Positions 56,217 through 63,858 of a stretch of DNA of 64,000 bases are shown here, piece after piece. This DNA is from Bacteroidales bacterium UBA5197 (GTDB lineage Bacteria > Bacteroidota > Bacteroidia > Bacteroidales > Lentimicrobiaceae): NCBI GenBank assembly GCA_002412885.1, contig DHVX01000085.1, positions 62,001-126,000 of the forward strand. The letters are read 5' to 3'. Positions within the stretch are counted from its first letter, which is position 1. Every line of letters starts with the position of its first letter. A program made the position numbers and the translations under genes. The notes under the pieces are model-generated. The model searched no databases. It was not told the origin of the DNA and was given only the letters and a program-made list of their open reading frames with translations.

Positions 56217-58736
56217 ATGAAAAAAGTCTCTCTCTTTCTTTGGTTTCTGACGGCAATAACCACATCAGGTCTGCTAGCTCAGAATGCGCCGGTTTCTACC
56301 GCCGGCAACGTTGCTTCTACAGGTTCAACAGTGATTCTTCCCATAACCGTTACAAATTTTACAAATATTGCAAGTTGTGACATGAAACTATTTTTTGATC
56401 CAGCCATAGCAACCGTTACTTTGGTTACTGCAAATCCTTTAATATCTGGAGACAATACCGGATTCAACTATAACATCACTGTTCCTGGGGCAGTCAATTT
56501 TGGCTGGTTTGCAGCACTCGGGCAAACTGTTCCTAACAATACAGCTATCTTTTATATCCACTTTTCAAAAGTTACCAATGGATCAACACCTGTATCTTTT
56601 TCAACTATTGGATATGAGTGTGATTACGCCGATGGTAGTGCCAACACATTAAATGACAGTCCTTATGAATCCTATTACATTCCTGGAGAAGTCACCTTTC
56701 AGAATTTTGCTCCAATCACAACTGCTTTGTCAGCATACTCCTGCCCGGGGAACAATATAAGTATTCCGATAAAAGTCACAAATTTTAATACCATTGGGGC
56801 CGTTAGCTTAACCATAAACTATGACCCGGCTGTACTAGATTTTCTACCTGGTGAAAACACCTCCGGATATCCTGGTTTATCAATTAACAATACTTTTGCA
56901 GGCAATATTATCGTAGGAGGTTTTTCGTCATCATCCACAGGCGTAACCTATGCTGCAAATTCAACCCTCGCCACACTCAACTTTCACTACAAAGAAGGTT
57001 CAACCACTATTGATTTTTATGATGACGGAGAATCCTGCGAATACACAGGCCCAAGTGATAATTACCCAGTACTCAACGACTCCCCCCAATCCACCTACTA
57101 CATCAACGGCTTTGTTGGCCCCGGTGATGATACCCAATGGAATGGCAGTGCTGATACGCATTGGAATACGCAGTCCAACTGGACCTGCGGCACACCCCAC
57201 AGCGGCAGCAATGTGGTGATCCCAAATACCACCAATAAACCGGTTATTTCAGGCAGTGTTGTGATTAATTCGCTGGTAATTAATAGCGGAGCTTCACTAA
57301 CTTTAAATCCTGAAGCGGATCTTACCGTAAGCTCAACCATAACAAATAATGCCGGGACAGATGGTCTCGTTCTAGAATCATCCGCCACTGCAACCGCCTC
57401 TCTTATTCATTATAATACCGGTGTATCGGCAACCGTGGAGCGTTTTATTGCAAAATACAACGTGATAAACGATTTTATGTTCCATTTTATTTCATCTCCT
57501 GTTGTTAGTCAGCTGATCCAACCCGAATTTGTAACCGAGACACCTACCTATGCCCATGATTTTTATGCTTTCAGTGAACCAGAAAATATGTGGATCAATA
57601 CAAAAGCTGGTAATGGCAGCTGGAATGTTGACTTTGAAAATAAATTTCTGGTTGGTAAAGGCTATCTGATTGCCTATCCAACGGATGTTGTAAAAACCTT
57701 TACCGGTGAGTTAAACAGCTTCCCGGCTTCCTCGCCTTTGGAGATGAACTGCACGTTCACATCAGGCATGGGCAATGGCTGGAATCTGCTTGGCAATCCT
57801 TTCCCATCTGCACTCGATTGGAATCTGCTCACGCGGGGAGAGGGAATTGACAGTGCATTGTATTATTACAATAATGATGCTGAAAATTATCAGTATTTTC
57901 TGCCGCTACCAGGTTTAGGAAGTGGCTATATAGGAAACGGTTCACAATATATTCCGCCTATGCAGGGCTTTATGGTTCACGCAAAATCAACAGGCACAAA
58001 AACTGTTTCTATATCAAATGCGGCCCGCACCCACAGCGGAAAAGACACATATTACAAATCAGGTAATTCTGTTCCTGGGAGCATGTCGCTGACTGTTTCA
58101 ACAAACGGCAAAATAGACGAAACCTTTATTCACTTCAACAATCAGGCAACCACAGCTTTTGATGGGGCGTATGATGCGTATAAGCTTAAAAGTTACAGCA
58201 GTCAGGTACCTAAAATCTATACAAAAGGCTCCGACAACAATGAGCTGGCTATTAACGGGCTGCCAGAACTGTCCGACGACCTTACAATTCCGGTCTATTT
58301 TGAAGCTGCAGTTGAAGGCACTTATACCCTTGCTGCAAACCTTGAGCAATTACAGGGTACGCAGATATATCTTGAAGATAAAGCTGAAAATATTACCCAG
58401 AACATTTCACAAAATCCGGTGTACAGCTTTAATGCTTCACCGGGTGAAGATGCAAGCCGGTTTGTGCTGAAATTCGCTGTTGTAGGCATTGGAGATGTTG
58501 ATCCGGCAACGGAAATAAAAATATACACCGTTGACAGAAACATCATCATAACCTCACCCGAAAGCAGCAAACTTGAAATTGCTGTGTATAACCTGACAGG
58601 GCAATTGATGATCAACAGAACCAGCAATGGAGGGCAGATGACTATACCCGCCGGTAATCTAAGCAACGGTGTATATCTGGTAAGTGTGGTAAACAAAGGC
58701 AAAGTGGTTAACCGCAAAATAGTTATCAGTCACTAA
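56217..58736 (+). CDS. Secreted protein with two cohesin-like domains and T9SS signal
   Basis: The 839-residue protein has a signal peptide (about 1-22, LLAQ). Two cohesin-like domains (about 23-155 and 160-300) are close relatives of those in the two preceding genes: TNFNTIGAVSLTINYDPAVL, DGESCEYTG and PVLNDSPQSTYYINGF. A short beta-helix-like stretch (about 305-405, starting WNGSADTHWNTQSNW) follows, then a domain of about 250 residues common in T9SS cargo, with FHFISSPV and GWNLLGNPFPSALDW. The end is a T9SS sorting domain (about 760-839, NGVYLVSVVNKGKVVNRKIV). It lies 70 bases after the preceding gene, which suggests co-transcription. Ligand unknown. Confidence 0.85.
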   Translation: MKKVSLFLWFLTAITTSGLLAQNAPVSTAGNVASTGSTVILPITVTNFTNIASCDMKLFFDPAIATVTLVTANPLISGDNTGFNYNITVPGAVNFGWFAALGQTVPNNTAIFYIHFSKVTNGSTPVSFSTIGYECDYADGSANTLNDSPYESYYIPGEVTFQNFAPITTALSAYSCPGNNISIPIKVTNFNTIGAVSLTINYDPAVLDFLPGENTSGYPGLSINNTFAGNIIVGGFSSSSTGVTYAANSTLATLNFHYKEGSTTIDFYDDGESCEYTGPSDNYPVLNDSPQSTYYINGFVGPGDDTQWNGSADTHWNTQSNWTCGTPHSGSNVVIPNTTNKPVISGSVVINSLVINSGASLTLNPEADLTVSSTITNNAGTDGLVLESSATATASLIHYNTGVSATVERFIAKYNVINDFMFHFISSPVVSQLIQPEFVTETPTYAHDFYAFSEPENMWINTKAGNGSWNVDFENKFLVGKGYLIAYPTDVVKTFTGELNSFPASSPLEMNCTFTSGMGNGWNLLGNPFPSALDWNLLTRGEGIDSALYYYNNDAENYQYFLPLPGLGSGYIGNGSQYIPPMQGFMVHAKSTGTKTVSISNAARTHSGKDTYYKSGNSVPGSMSLTVSTNGKIDETFIHFNNQATTAFDGAYDAYKLKSYSSQVPKIYTKGSDNNELAINGLPELSDDLTIPVYFEAAVEGTYTLAANLEQLQGTQIYLEDKAENITQNISQNPVYSFNASPGEDASRFVLKFAVVGIGDVDPATEIKIYTVDRNIIITSPESSKLEIAVYNLTGQLMINRTSNGGQMTIPAGNLSNGVYLVSVVNKGKVVNRKIVISH

Positions 58737-58780
58737 ACTACAAGTAAGGCAATAATTTTCAACGCAAACAATCAGAAATC

Positions 58781-59029
58781 ATGAAGAACATAAGAAACAT
58801 CTCTAGATACTTGCTTATTCCGGGCCTGGTAATGGCATTAAGTTTACCACTTATTGCCCAGGGCCCTCCCCCGCCGCCACCTAATGGTCATGGCGCTTCC
58901 GGCAACCAACCTCCAAGTGGTGGCAACGCTCCCATCGGAAACGGCATTTTCATTTTAATGGCAGCAGGAGCCTTATGGGGAGCCGGGAAAACATACCTGA
59001 ACCGTAATAAGCAGGAGGAGGGATTGTGA
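58781..59029 (+). CDS. Small proline-rich exported protein, PID-CTERM-like
   Basis: The 82-residue product has a signal peptide (about 1-27, LIAQ), a short Pro/Gly-rich linker (GPPPPPPNGHG) and a C-terminal tripartite tail. That tail has the motif APIGNG, a hydrophobic helix (IFILMAAGALWGAG) and a basic end (KTYLNRNK). This matches the general form of the PID-CTERM sorting signal found in many small Bacteroidota proteins, with PIG in place of PID. It lies 44 bases after the second cohesin-like gene and is followed by a strong terminator, so it is probably the last gene of that cluster. Confidence 0.65.
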   Translation: MKNIRNISRYLLIPGLVMALSLPLIAQGPPPPPPNGHGASGNQPPSGGNAPIGNGIFILMAAGALWGAGKTYLNRNKQEEGL

Positions 59030-59036
59030 ATGCCAG

Positions 59037-59067
59037 AACCGTAACCTAAACAGTTGCGGTTTTTTTT
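59037..59067 (+). terminator. Strong rho-independent terminator of the cohesin-like gene cluster
   Basis: AACCGTAAC and GTTGCGGTT pair with one mismatch around CTAAACA, followed by an eight-T run. The T-run overlaps the stop codon of the converging tcdA gene. Confidence 0.85.
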
Positions 59068-59812
59068 AGGCCTGCTCCTCTCCCATCAAATCCTGTATAA
59101 CCCCGGCGGCGCAGAAACAACCGAAAATGGCTGGCATGTATGAAATGGTTCCAACGGTTGATTTCTTGTTGAACTCCCCTTCCGAAAGAACAATTGAATT
59201 CCGCGAAACCTCTTCGGGAGAGTAAACCGCTTTAAAACCTTCCCATATCCCTTTCTTGTGCAGGTTCTTACGGATATAATATGCCAGTTTGCAGTTGTTC
59301 GTTTTCGAGATATCTGTAATCCTTACCTGCATGGGATCAAGCTTTCCACCGGCACCCATTGAGCTGATCAGCGGCATGCCCAGCCTTATGGTATGGTAAA
59401 TCAGGTAAACCTTTGGAGAGAGTGTATCAATGGCATCCACCACATAATCGTAACCTGTTTCCAGAATGTCGATCATGCGTTGATCCTTGATATATTCCTG
59501 AATTGTAATCAGTTTAAGATCGGGATTGATATCGAGCAAACGGCTTGCCATTATTTCGGTTTTGGGTTTACCGTTTGTGCTGATCAGCGCAGGCAACTGC
59601 CGGTTGCGGTTGGTTGCATTTACAACATCGCCATCAACCAGAGTCAGGCTTCCAATGCCGGCTCTGACCAGTTGTTCAGCAGCATAAGCGCCAACACCGC
59701 CCAATCCGGCGACCAGCACGTGCGCATTTCTTAATTTCTCAAGCTTGATATCCCCGGTAAGCAGACGGGTTCTGTTCTGCCAGTCGGGATGTTGAATCGC
59801 GGGGTTTTCCAT
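59066..59812 (-). CDS. tcdA: tRNA threonylcarbamoyladenosine dehydratase
   Basis: The 248-residue protein is an E1-like (ThiF/MoeB fold) ATP-dependent enzyme. The nucleotide-binding motif GLGGVGAYAAE is at about 36-46, followed by TLVDGDVVNATNRNRQ with the conserved Asp and the Asn-Arg-Asn-Arg-Gln motif. VVDAIDTLSPKVYL (about 126-139) and SSMGAGGKLDP (about 153-163) are typical of TcdA/CsdL. TcdA converts t6A at position 37 of ANN-decoding tRNAs to its cyclic form, which improves decoding. Size matches the family (about 240-270 residues). It is a single gene on the opposite strand from its left neighbours. Confidence 0.93.
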   Translation of the reverse strand: MENPAIQHPDWQNRTRLLTGDIKLEKLRNAHVLVAGLGGVGAYAAEQLVRAGIGSLTLVDGDVVNATNRNRQLPALISTNGKPKTEIMASRLLDINPDLKLITIQEYIKDQRMIDILETGYDYVVDAIDTLSPKVYLIYHTIRLGMPLISSMGAGGKLDPMQVRITDISKTNNCKLAYYIRKNLHKKGIWEGFKAVYSPEEVSRNSIVLSEGEFNKKSTVGTISYMPAIFGCFCAAGVIQDLMGEEQA

Positions 59813-59817
59813 TGCTG

Positions 59818-59825
59818 CAAAAATA
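59818..59825 (-). promoter_or_regulatory. Candidate -7 element of tcdA, implying a very short leader
   Basis: Reads TATTTTTG on the minus strand and ends only five bases before the tcdA ATG at 59812. If used, the transcript would begin at or next to the start codon. Confidence 0.35.
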
Positions 59826-59881
59826 GCAATTGATGGTTATAATTTTGCAGGGAAAATTGAGATGGGAAAGAAAATAAGCAT

Positions 59882-60222
59882 CAGAGGGGCGCAGCGTTGG
59901 TAGCCTGAAGTATTTTGAAAGAATAGTAAGCCCCAGAGGGGCGCAGCGTAAAAATTAGTTAATTCAGTTTCACTCAAAAATAAATGAATAATTAATTCAT
60001 TAGGAGGCAAATCAATTAAATCAAACAAATTTGGTGCTCTAAATTCAAATTTAAACTCTCTTAAAACCTCATTTATTCTTATTCAAATGTGTTTTTGCGA
60101 TGATTCTCCTGTTGATTAAGAATTAATCTCCTCAATCAGAATATGTTTACACGCTGCGCCCCTCTGGGGCTTTTGAAGTACCCACCGCTTACTTACTACC
60201 AACGCTGCGCCCCTCTGGGGCT
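59882..60222. repeat. Four copies of a 21-base GC-rich repeat, two in each orientation
   Basis: The unit AGCCCCAGAGGGGCGCAGCG(T) lies at 59929-59949, and its CAGAGGGGCGCAGCGTTGGTAG part at 59882-59903, both in plus orientation. Complementary copies are at 60151-60171 and 60202-60222, the latter preceded by CTACCAACGCTGCG. The gene-free stretch 59813-60437 (625 bases) holds nothing else but these and the promoter at 60411. Similar AGCCCCAGAGGGGCG elements are scattered in many Bacteroidota genomes. Confidence 0.8.
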
Positions 60223-60410
60223 AATCATCAGATAATCTGTCATTGGTTGCGGTTCCAATAGCTATCGGATCGAAGCACAAAAGGGGAGAAAAAGTTGATA
60301 CATTATGTTTTTCAAATTTAATTCCCCCCGTTCACCAGACATTTATCACATTCCACCACCCCAAACAGCAGTTTCATTATAAAATATTTTACTAAGGAAA
60401 CGGCTTTCCC

Positions 60411-60418
60411 TACATTTG
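60411..60418 (+). promoter_or_regulatory. Candidate -7 element for the DUF2752-TM2 pair
   Basis: TACATTTG is a perfect TAnnTTTG, 19 bases before the DUF2752 start. The -33 position reads TTT, not TTG. Confidence 0.45.
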
Positions 60419-60437
60419 TATTTCAATTCACCGATCA

Positions 60438-60740
60438 ATGAATAAAGGAACACGACACGCATGGCAATATTTCAGGGCAAAGCTGGAAGCTTTTATCTGG
60501 ATAGCAGGATTAATCCTGATGGCTGTGATGTCTCCTTCCAATACACATGCAAGCCTTTGCCCGCTTTCGGCTGCTGGTCTGGATTTTTGTCCGGGCTGCG
60601 GTTTGGGACATTCGGTTTCATACCTGGCGCGGGGTAATTTCGAAGCCTCATTTATGGCTCATCCGCTTGGAATGGTTGCAGTGCTTATTCTGATCTGGAG
60701 GATTGTACAAATTTTCAGGAAACCTGTAATGTATTATTAA
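60438..60740 (+). CDS. DUF2752 small membrane protein
   Basis: The 100-residue protein has two transmembrane helices (about 17-33 and 74-90) separated by the family signature CPLSAAGLDFCPGCGLGHSV, with the CPGCG motif and a following His. DUF2752 proteins are of unknown function and common in Bacteroidota, often next to a TM2 protein, exactly as here (23 bases before the next start). The pair is probably one transcript from the promoter at 60411. Confidence 0.85.
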   Translation: MNKGTRHAWQYFRAKLEAFIWIAGLILMAVMSPSNTHASLCPLSAAGLDFCPGCGLGHSVSYLARGNFEASFMAHPLGMVAVLILIWRIVQIFRKPVMYY

Positions 60741-60763
60741 CACACACTTAAAACAAAAAAATC

Positions 60764-61120
60764 ATGGCCAATGTACTTTTACACCTTCCCGAGTTGCAGG
60801 GAATGGAACTGAACCACGTTCAGATGCTCATCAAGGATTTCAGCGACAAACAAGCGCAAACCTTTGCAATGATTTACCGCACACGACGCAAAGATCCGCA
60901 GCTCATTCTGCTCACCTGCCTGGTTGGATTTTTGGGATTTGCCGGAATCCACAGATTCCTCGTTAATCAGATCGGAATGGGTATTCTTTACTTCTTTACC
61001 GCCGGTCTCTGCCTGATAGGTACCATTGTTGACGCGGTTAATTACCAGTCACTTGCATTTGAATACAACAGGCAAATCGCCAGCGAAGTCGCTCCATTGG
61101 CCAAATCGATTACTGAATAA
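60764..61120 (+). CDS. TM2 domain membrane protein
   Basis: The 118-residue protein has a soluble N-terminal part (about 1-45) and a TM2 domain at about 46-105: RRKDPQLILLTCLVGFLGF, then GIHRFLVNQIGMGILYFFTA and LIGTIVDAVNYQ. The GxxGIHRF turn between two hydrophobic helices defines the family. Its role is unknown. It follows the DUF2752 gene with a gap of 23 bases. Confidence 0.88.
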   Translation: MANVLLHLPELQGMELNHVQMLIKDFSDKQAQTFAMIYRTRRKDPQLILLTCLVGFLGFAGIHRFLVNQIGMGILYFFTAGLCLIGTIVDAVNYQSLAFEYNRQIASEVAPLAKSITE

Positions 61121-61202
61121 AGCAGGTTGAGTTGCCACTTAAAATCTTTTAAGTAAAAAGCGGAGTTGATGGTGTTATTAAGGTCCATAAGCGACTGAAG
61201 CA

Positions 61203-61304
61203 CTTCGACTCCGCTCAGTGTGACATTGGTATTGTAGTTGCGTTGTTGCACTTTAATAAATTCATTATCAATTGAATACGATGTCATCCTGAGCGGAGTC
61301 GAAG
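61203..61304. repeat. Inverted repeat with 23-base arms between the TM2 gene and pyrD
   Basis: Arms CTTCGACTCCGCTCAGTGTG+ACA (61203-61225) and TGTCATCCTGAGCGGAGTCG+AAG (61282-61304) pair with two mismatches around a 56-base loop. It lies between converging genes and may help end both transcripts. Similar CTTCGACTCCGCTCAG elements are dispersed in many genomes of this phylum. Confidence 0.75.
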
Positions 61305-61360
61305 GATAGGACGATCAACAATCTTCTATAATTAGTATAATACTTTAGCTAATAAGTACT

Positions 61361-62272
61361 TTACAGCATCAATCCCCCGGTCAGTTCTTTCACATCAGAA
61401 ATTCCGTGGCGGTTGAGATAATCCTCTATTCCTGCCATGATTTTCACAGTTGCCTGAGGATCAATAAAGTTTGCGGTTCCTACCTGAATGGCTGATGCAC
61501 CGGCCAGCATAAACTCAATGGCATCGGCTGCTGTGGTTATACCGCCAATTCCTATCAAAGGAATTTTTACCACTTTGGATACCTGCCATACCATGCGCAA
61601 TGCAACCGGTTTGATGGCCGGACCGGATAGACCTCCGGTAACGGTTGAAAGCACAGGCCGCCGCTTTTCAGCATCAATGGCCATCCCCAAAAGGGTGTTG
61701 ATCAATGATATGGCATCAGCTCCGGCACCTTCCACAGCCAACGCAATTTCAGAAATACTGGTTACATTCGGCGAAAGCTTTACGATCAGCGTTTTGTCGT
61801 AAACATCCCGCACAGCGCGGGTTACAGCTATTGCTGACGGACAACTGGTTCCGAAAGCCATTCCGCCTTCCTTTACATTCGGGCAGGAAATATTCAACTC
61901 AATGGCATGAATATGATCAAGTTTATTCAGCTTTTCAGCTACTTCAACATAACCCTCAACGGTTGAATCCGACACATTCGCGATCACACAATTGTTGTAT
62001 TTCAATAATTTCGGGTAAATATGCTCCACAAAATAGTCAACCCCCTTGTTCTGAAGTCCTACGGCATTCAGCATTCCCATGGCAGTTTCGGCCATGCGAG
62101 GATAGGCATTTCCTTCGCGGTGCTTTGAAGTTGTGGCTTTTACAATAATGCCGCCCAATGAACTGACATCGATAAAATCATCAAACTCTTCCCCGTATCC
62201 AAAGGTTCCGGATGCAGTAAGCACGGGATTTTTCAGCTTAAGCTTGTGTATGTTGACTTCCAGATTCGCCAT
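61361..62272 (-). CDS. pyrD: Dihydroorotate dehydrogenase, class 1B catalytic subunit
   Basis: I start at ATG 62272 (303 residues) because the upstream extension begins at a TTG and adds eight residues not typical of the family. The protein is a TIM-barrel FMN enzyme: NPVLTASGTFGYGEEF at the start, VIANVSDST, the catalytic cysteine in ELNISCPNVKEGG (class 1 enzymes use Cys), KLSPNV, and the FMN phosphate site GIGGITTAADAIEFMLAGAS. It oxidises dihydroorotate to orotate, the fourth step of pyrimidine synthesis. Class 1B enzymes need PyrK to pass electrons to NAD, and pyrK lies 35 bases upstream in the same direction, so the two form an operon and a heterotetramer. Confidence 0.95.
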   Translation of the reverse strand: MANLEVNIHKLKLKNPVLTASGTFGYGEEFDDFIDVSSLGGIIVKATTSKHREGNAYPRMAETAMGMLNAVGLQNKGVDYFVEHIYPKLLKYNNCVIANVSDSTVEGYVEVAEKLNKLDHIHAIELNISCPNVKEGGMAFGTSCPSAIAVTRAVRDVYDKTLIVKLSPNVTSISEIALAVEGAGADAISLINTLLGMAIDAEKRRPVLSTVTGGLSGPAIKPVALRMVWQVSKVVKIPLIGIGGITTAADAIEFMLAGASAIQVGTANFIDPQATVKIMAGIEDYLNRHGISDVKELTGGLML

Positions 62273-62307
62273 TTTATGATCTTGATTGAGATGCAATTAA
62301 TCAGTTT

Positions 62308-63117
62308 TTACTTGTCGAGTGAGCAGCCAATTTCAGTTTCAGCAGTCCAGCCTTTGAGTTTTTTTGAATTGAAAACCGGCCCTTCGGTGCAAACACACTG
62401 ATTGCCTTTATGGGTTTGTACCACACAACACAGGCAGGCACCAATGCCGCAGGCCATGGTATTTTCAAGTGAAACTTCACATTCTACCCCTTTGGCTTCA
62501 GCAATATGTGCCACAGCTTTCATCATGCCATCCGGCCCACAGCAATAAATCATCCTGAAAGGGAAAGCCGATTGCTTCAACACCGAATGAGCAGTAACCA
62601 TTCCTTTTTCGCCAAGCGTTCCATCTTCGGTGGAGATATAAACATTTCCGAAGCTGCGATATGCTTCTGAGAGCAGAATATCGCCGGCTGAGCGACCTCC
62701 GATAAGCACCGATACTTTGTTTCCTTTCCTGAAAAGCTGATCGGCCAGAAAATAAAGCGGCGCAACTCCGCAACCACCGCCCACCAGAAGCACTTCCTCA
62801 TTCTGGGTCAACGTGAATCCATTTCCCAAAGGAAACATTACATTCAGCAGACTGCCTTTGGCCAATGCCGCGATATTCCGGGTTCCGTCGCCCACCGATT
62901 TTACGAGCAGGTGCATGGTATTGGCCCCTTTGTCAACCCGGTGAATGGAGAAAGGCCTGCGCAGGTAAGTGGTTGGCGAACCATCAACCCGTACCTCGGC
63001 GAACTGACCGGGAACCATTGCCGGAAGCGGAGCATCACATCCCAGCTCAAGCACATTGTGGTTGTGGTTCAGCTTTGCGTTGCTCAAAACCCTGAGATCA
63101 AGTATTTGCTTTTTCAT
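62308..63117 (-). CDS. pyrK: Dihydroorotate dehydrogenase electron-transfer subunit
   Basis: The 269-residue protein has a ferredoxin-reductase-type FAD domain (about 1-105, with YLRRPFSIHR binding FAD), an NAD-binding domain (about 106-215, VLLVGGGCGVAPLYFLA and CCGPDGMM) and a C-terminal [2Fe-2S] cluster site. The cluster ligands are in MACGIGACLCCVVQTHKG and NQCVCTEGPVF. It carries electrons from the PyrD FMN to NAD+. It is the first gene of the pyrK-pyrD operon. The region upstream (63118-63358) contains a CACAAAG-rich degenerate repeat and the terminator of the DUF5606 gene. Confidence 0.94.
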   Translation of the reverse strand: MKKQILDLRVLSNAKLNHNHNVLELGCDAPLPAMVPGQFAEVRVDGSPTTYLRRPFSIHRVDKGANTMHLLVKSVGDGTRNIAALAKGSLLNVMFPLGNGFTLTQNEEVLLVGGGCGVAPLYFLADQLFRKGNKVSVLIGGRSAGDILLSEAYRSFGNVYISTEDGTLGEKGMVTAHSVLKQSAFPFRMIYCCGPDGMMKAVAHIAEAKGVECEVSLENTMACGIGACLCCVVQTHKGNQCVCTEGPVFNSKKLKGWTAETEIGCSLDK

Positions 63118-63330
63118 AGTTCAATTTCAGAACAGAACGTTTTTTAATTCCTGCCACAAAGGCTCAAAGTCACAAAGTTACACAAATCCATTCTGCTCAT
63201 TTAGTGAATCCTTGTGTCTTCACGACTTCGTGGTAAACTTTTTTTTTAAACCCTGCTTTTTCTGATGTAGTTTCCCTGCTGTTACTTCAGCAGAAATTTG
63301 CATGGATCTTAAAAAACTAAATTATAAAAA

Positions 63331-63351
63331 AGTCCGTAATTGCTACGGACT
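63331..63351 (-). terminator. Terminator of the DUF5606 gene
   Basis: AGTCCGTA and TACGGACT pair perfectly around ATTGC. On the minus strand the hairpin is followed by a run of six T, and it lies eight bases after the DUF5606 stop. Confidence 0.85.
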
Positions 63352-63358
63352 AAAAATC

Positions 63359-63829
63359 TTATTCGGGTTTAGCTTCTGGCTCAGCGGCTTCACCTTTGGG
63401 CTCCTCGGTTACTGTTTCATCAGCGGCGGGCTCTTCGGCTGGCTGACTAAAATCGAGCAGATTGTGCTCAAGCAGCAGATTGTACCAACTCACTATTTTT
63501 TGCATATGAGAAACATACACCCGTTCTTTATCGTAATCGGGCAGCATTTCAGCAAAGAAAGTCTTAAGCTTGTCGTTATCATTTTTAAAATCGGGAGCAG
63601 CTTTGCCTTCAAGCTTTTCGTGAAAACCGGCAAGAATTTCTCTGAGCGGTTTATCACCACTTTCAGTAAAGATGCTGATCTCCTCAAGCGAGCTGATTTT
63701 GTCGTGCGAGAACGCCTGCAAACGTTTCTGATCGATGACAGATTCAACGATAAGTCCGTTCTTGGCTTGTGCAACCATTTTGTAGAGTCCCGGCTTACCG
63801 GCAATGGCCATTATTTCTTTCAAATCCAT
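63359..63829 (-). CDS. DUF5606 protein
   Basis: I start at ATG 63829, since MDLKEIMAIAGKPGLYKMV is the usual beginning of the family; the longer frame would start at a TTG. The 156-residue protein has a conserved N-terminal domain of about 125 residues (GLIVESVIDQKRLQAF, KISSLEEISIFTESGD, and a later DYDKERVYVSHMQKIVSWYN). It ends in an acidic, Ala/Glu/Pro-rich tail (about 130-156) of low complexity. DUF5606 is restricted to Bacteroidota, where it is nearly universal; its function is not known to me. It lies in its own transcription unit. Confidence 0.88.
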   Translation of the reverse strand: MDLKEIMAIAGKPGLYKMVAQAKNGLIVESVIDQKRLQAFSHDKISSLEEISIFTESGDKPLREILAGFHEKLEGKAAPDFKNDNDKLKTFFAEMLPDYDKERVYVSHMQKIVSWYNLLLEHNLLDFSQPAEEPAADETVTEEPKGEAAEPEAKPE

Positions 63830-63850
63830 ACGGGTAGTAATTTGTTTTTG

Positions 63851-63858
63851 CAAAAGTA
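63851..63858 (-). promoter_or_regulatory. Candidate -7 element of the DUF5606 gene
   Basis: Reads TACTTTTG on the minus strand, a perfect TAnnTTTG, 22 bases before the ATG at 63829. The last 140 bases of the window show no further gene. Confidence 0.45.

Noticed and set aside
58322..58717. Minus-strand frame of 131 codons opposite the 839-residue protein
   Set aside because: It lies opposite a recognisable T9SS sorting domain and has no family features.
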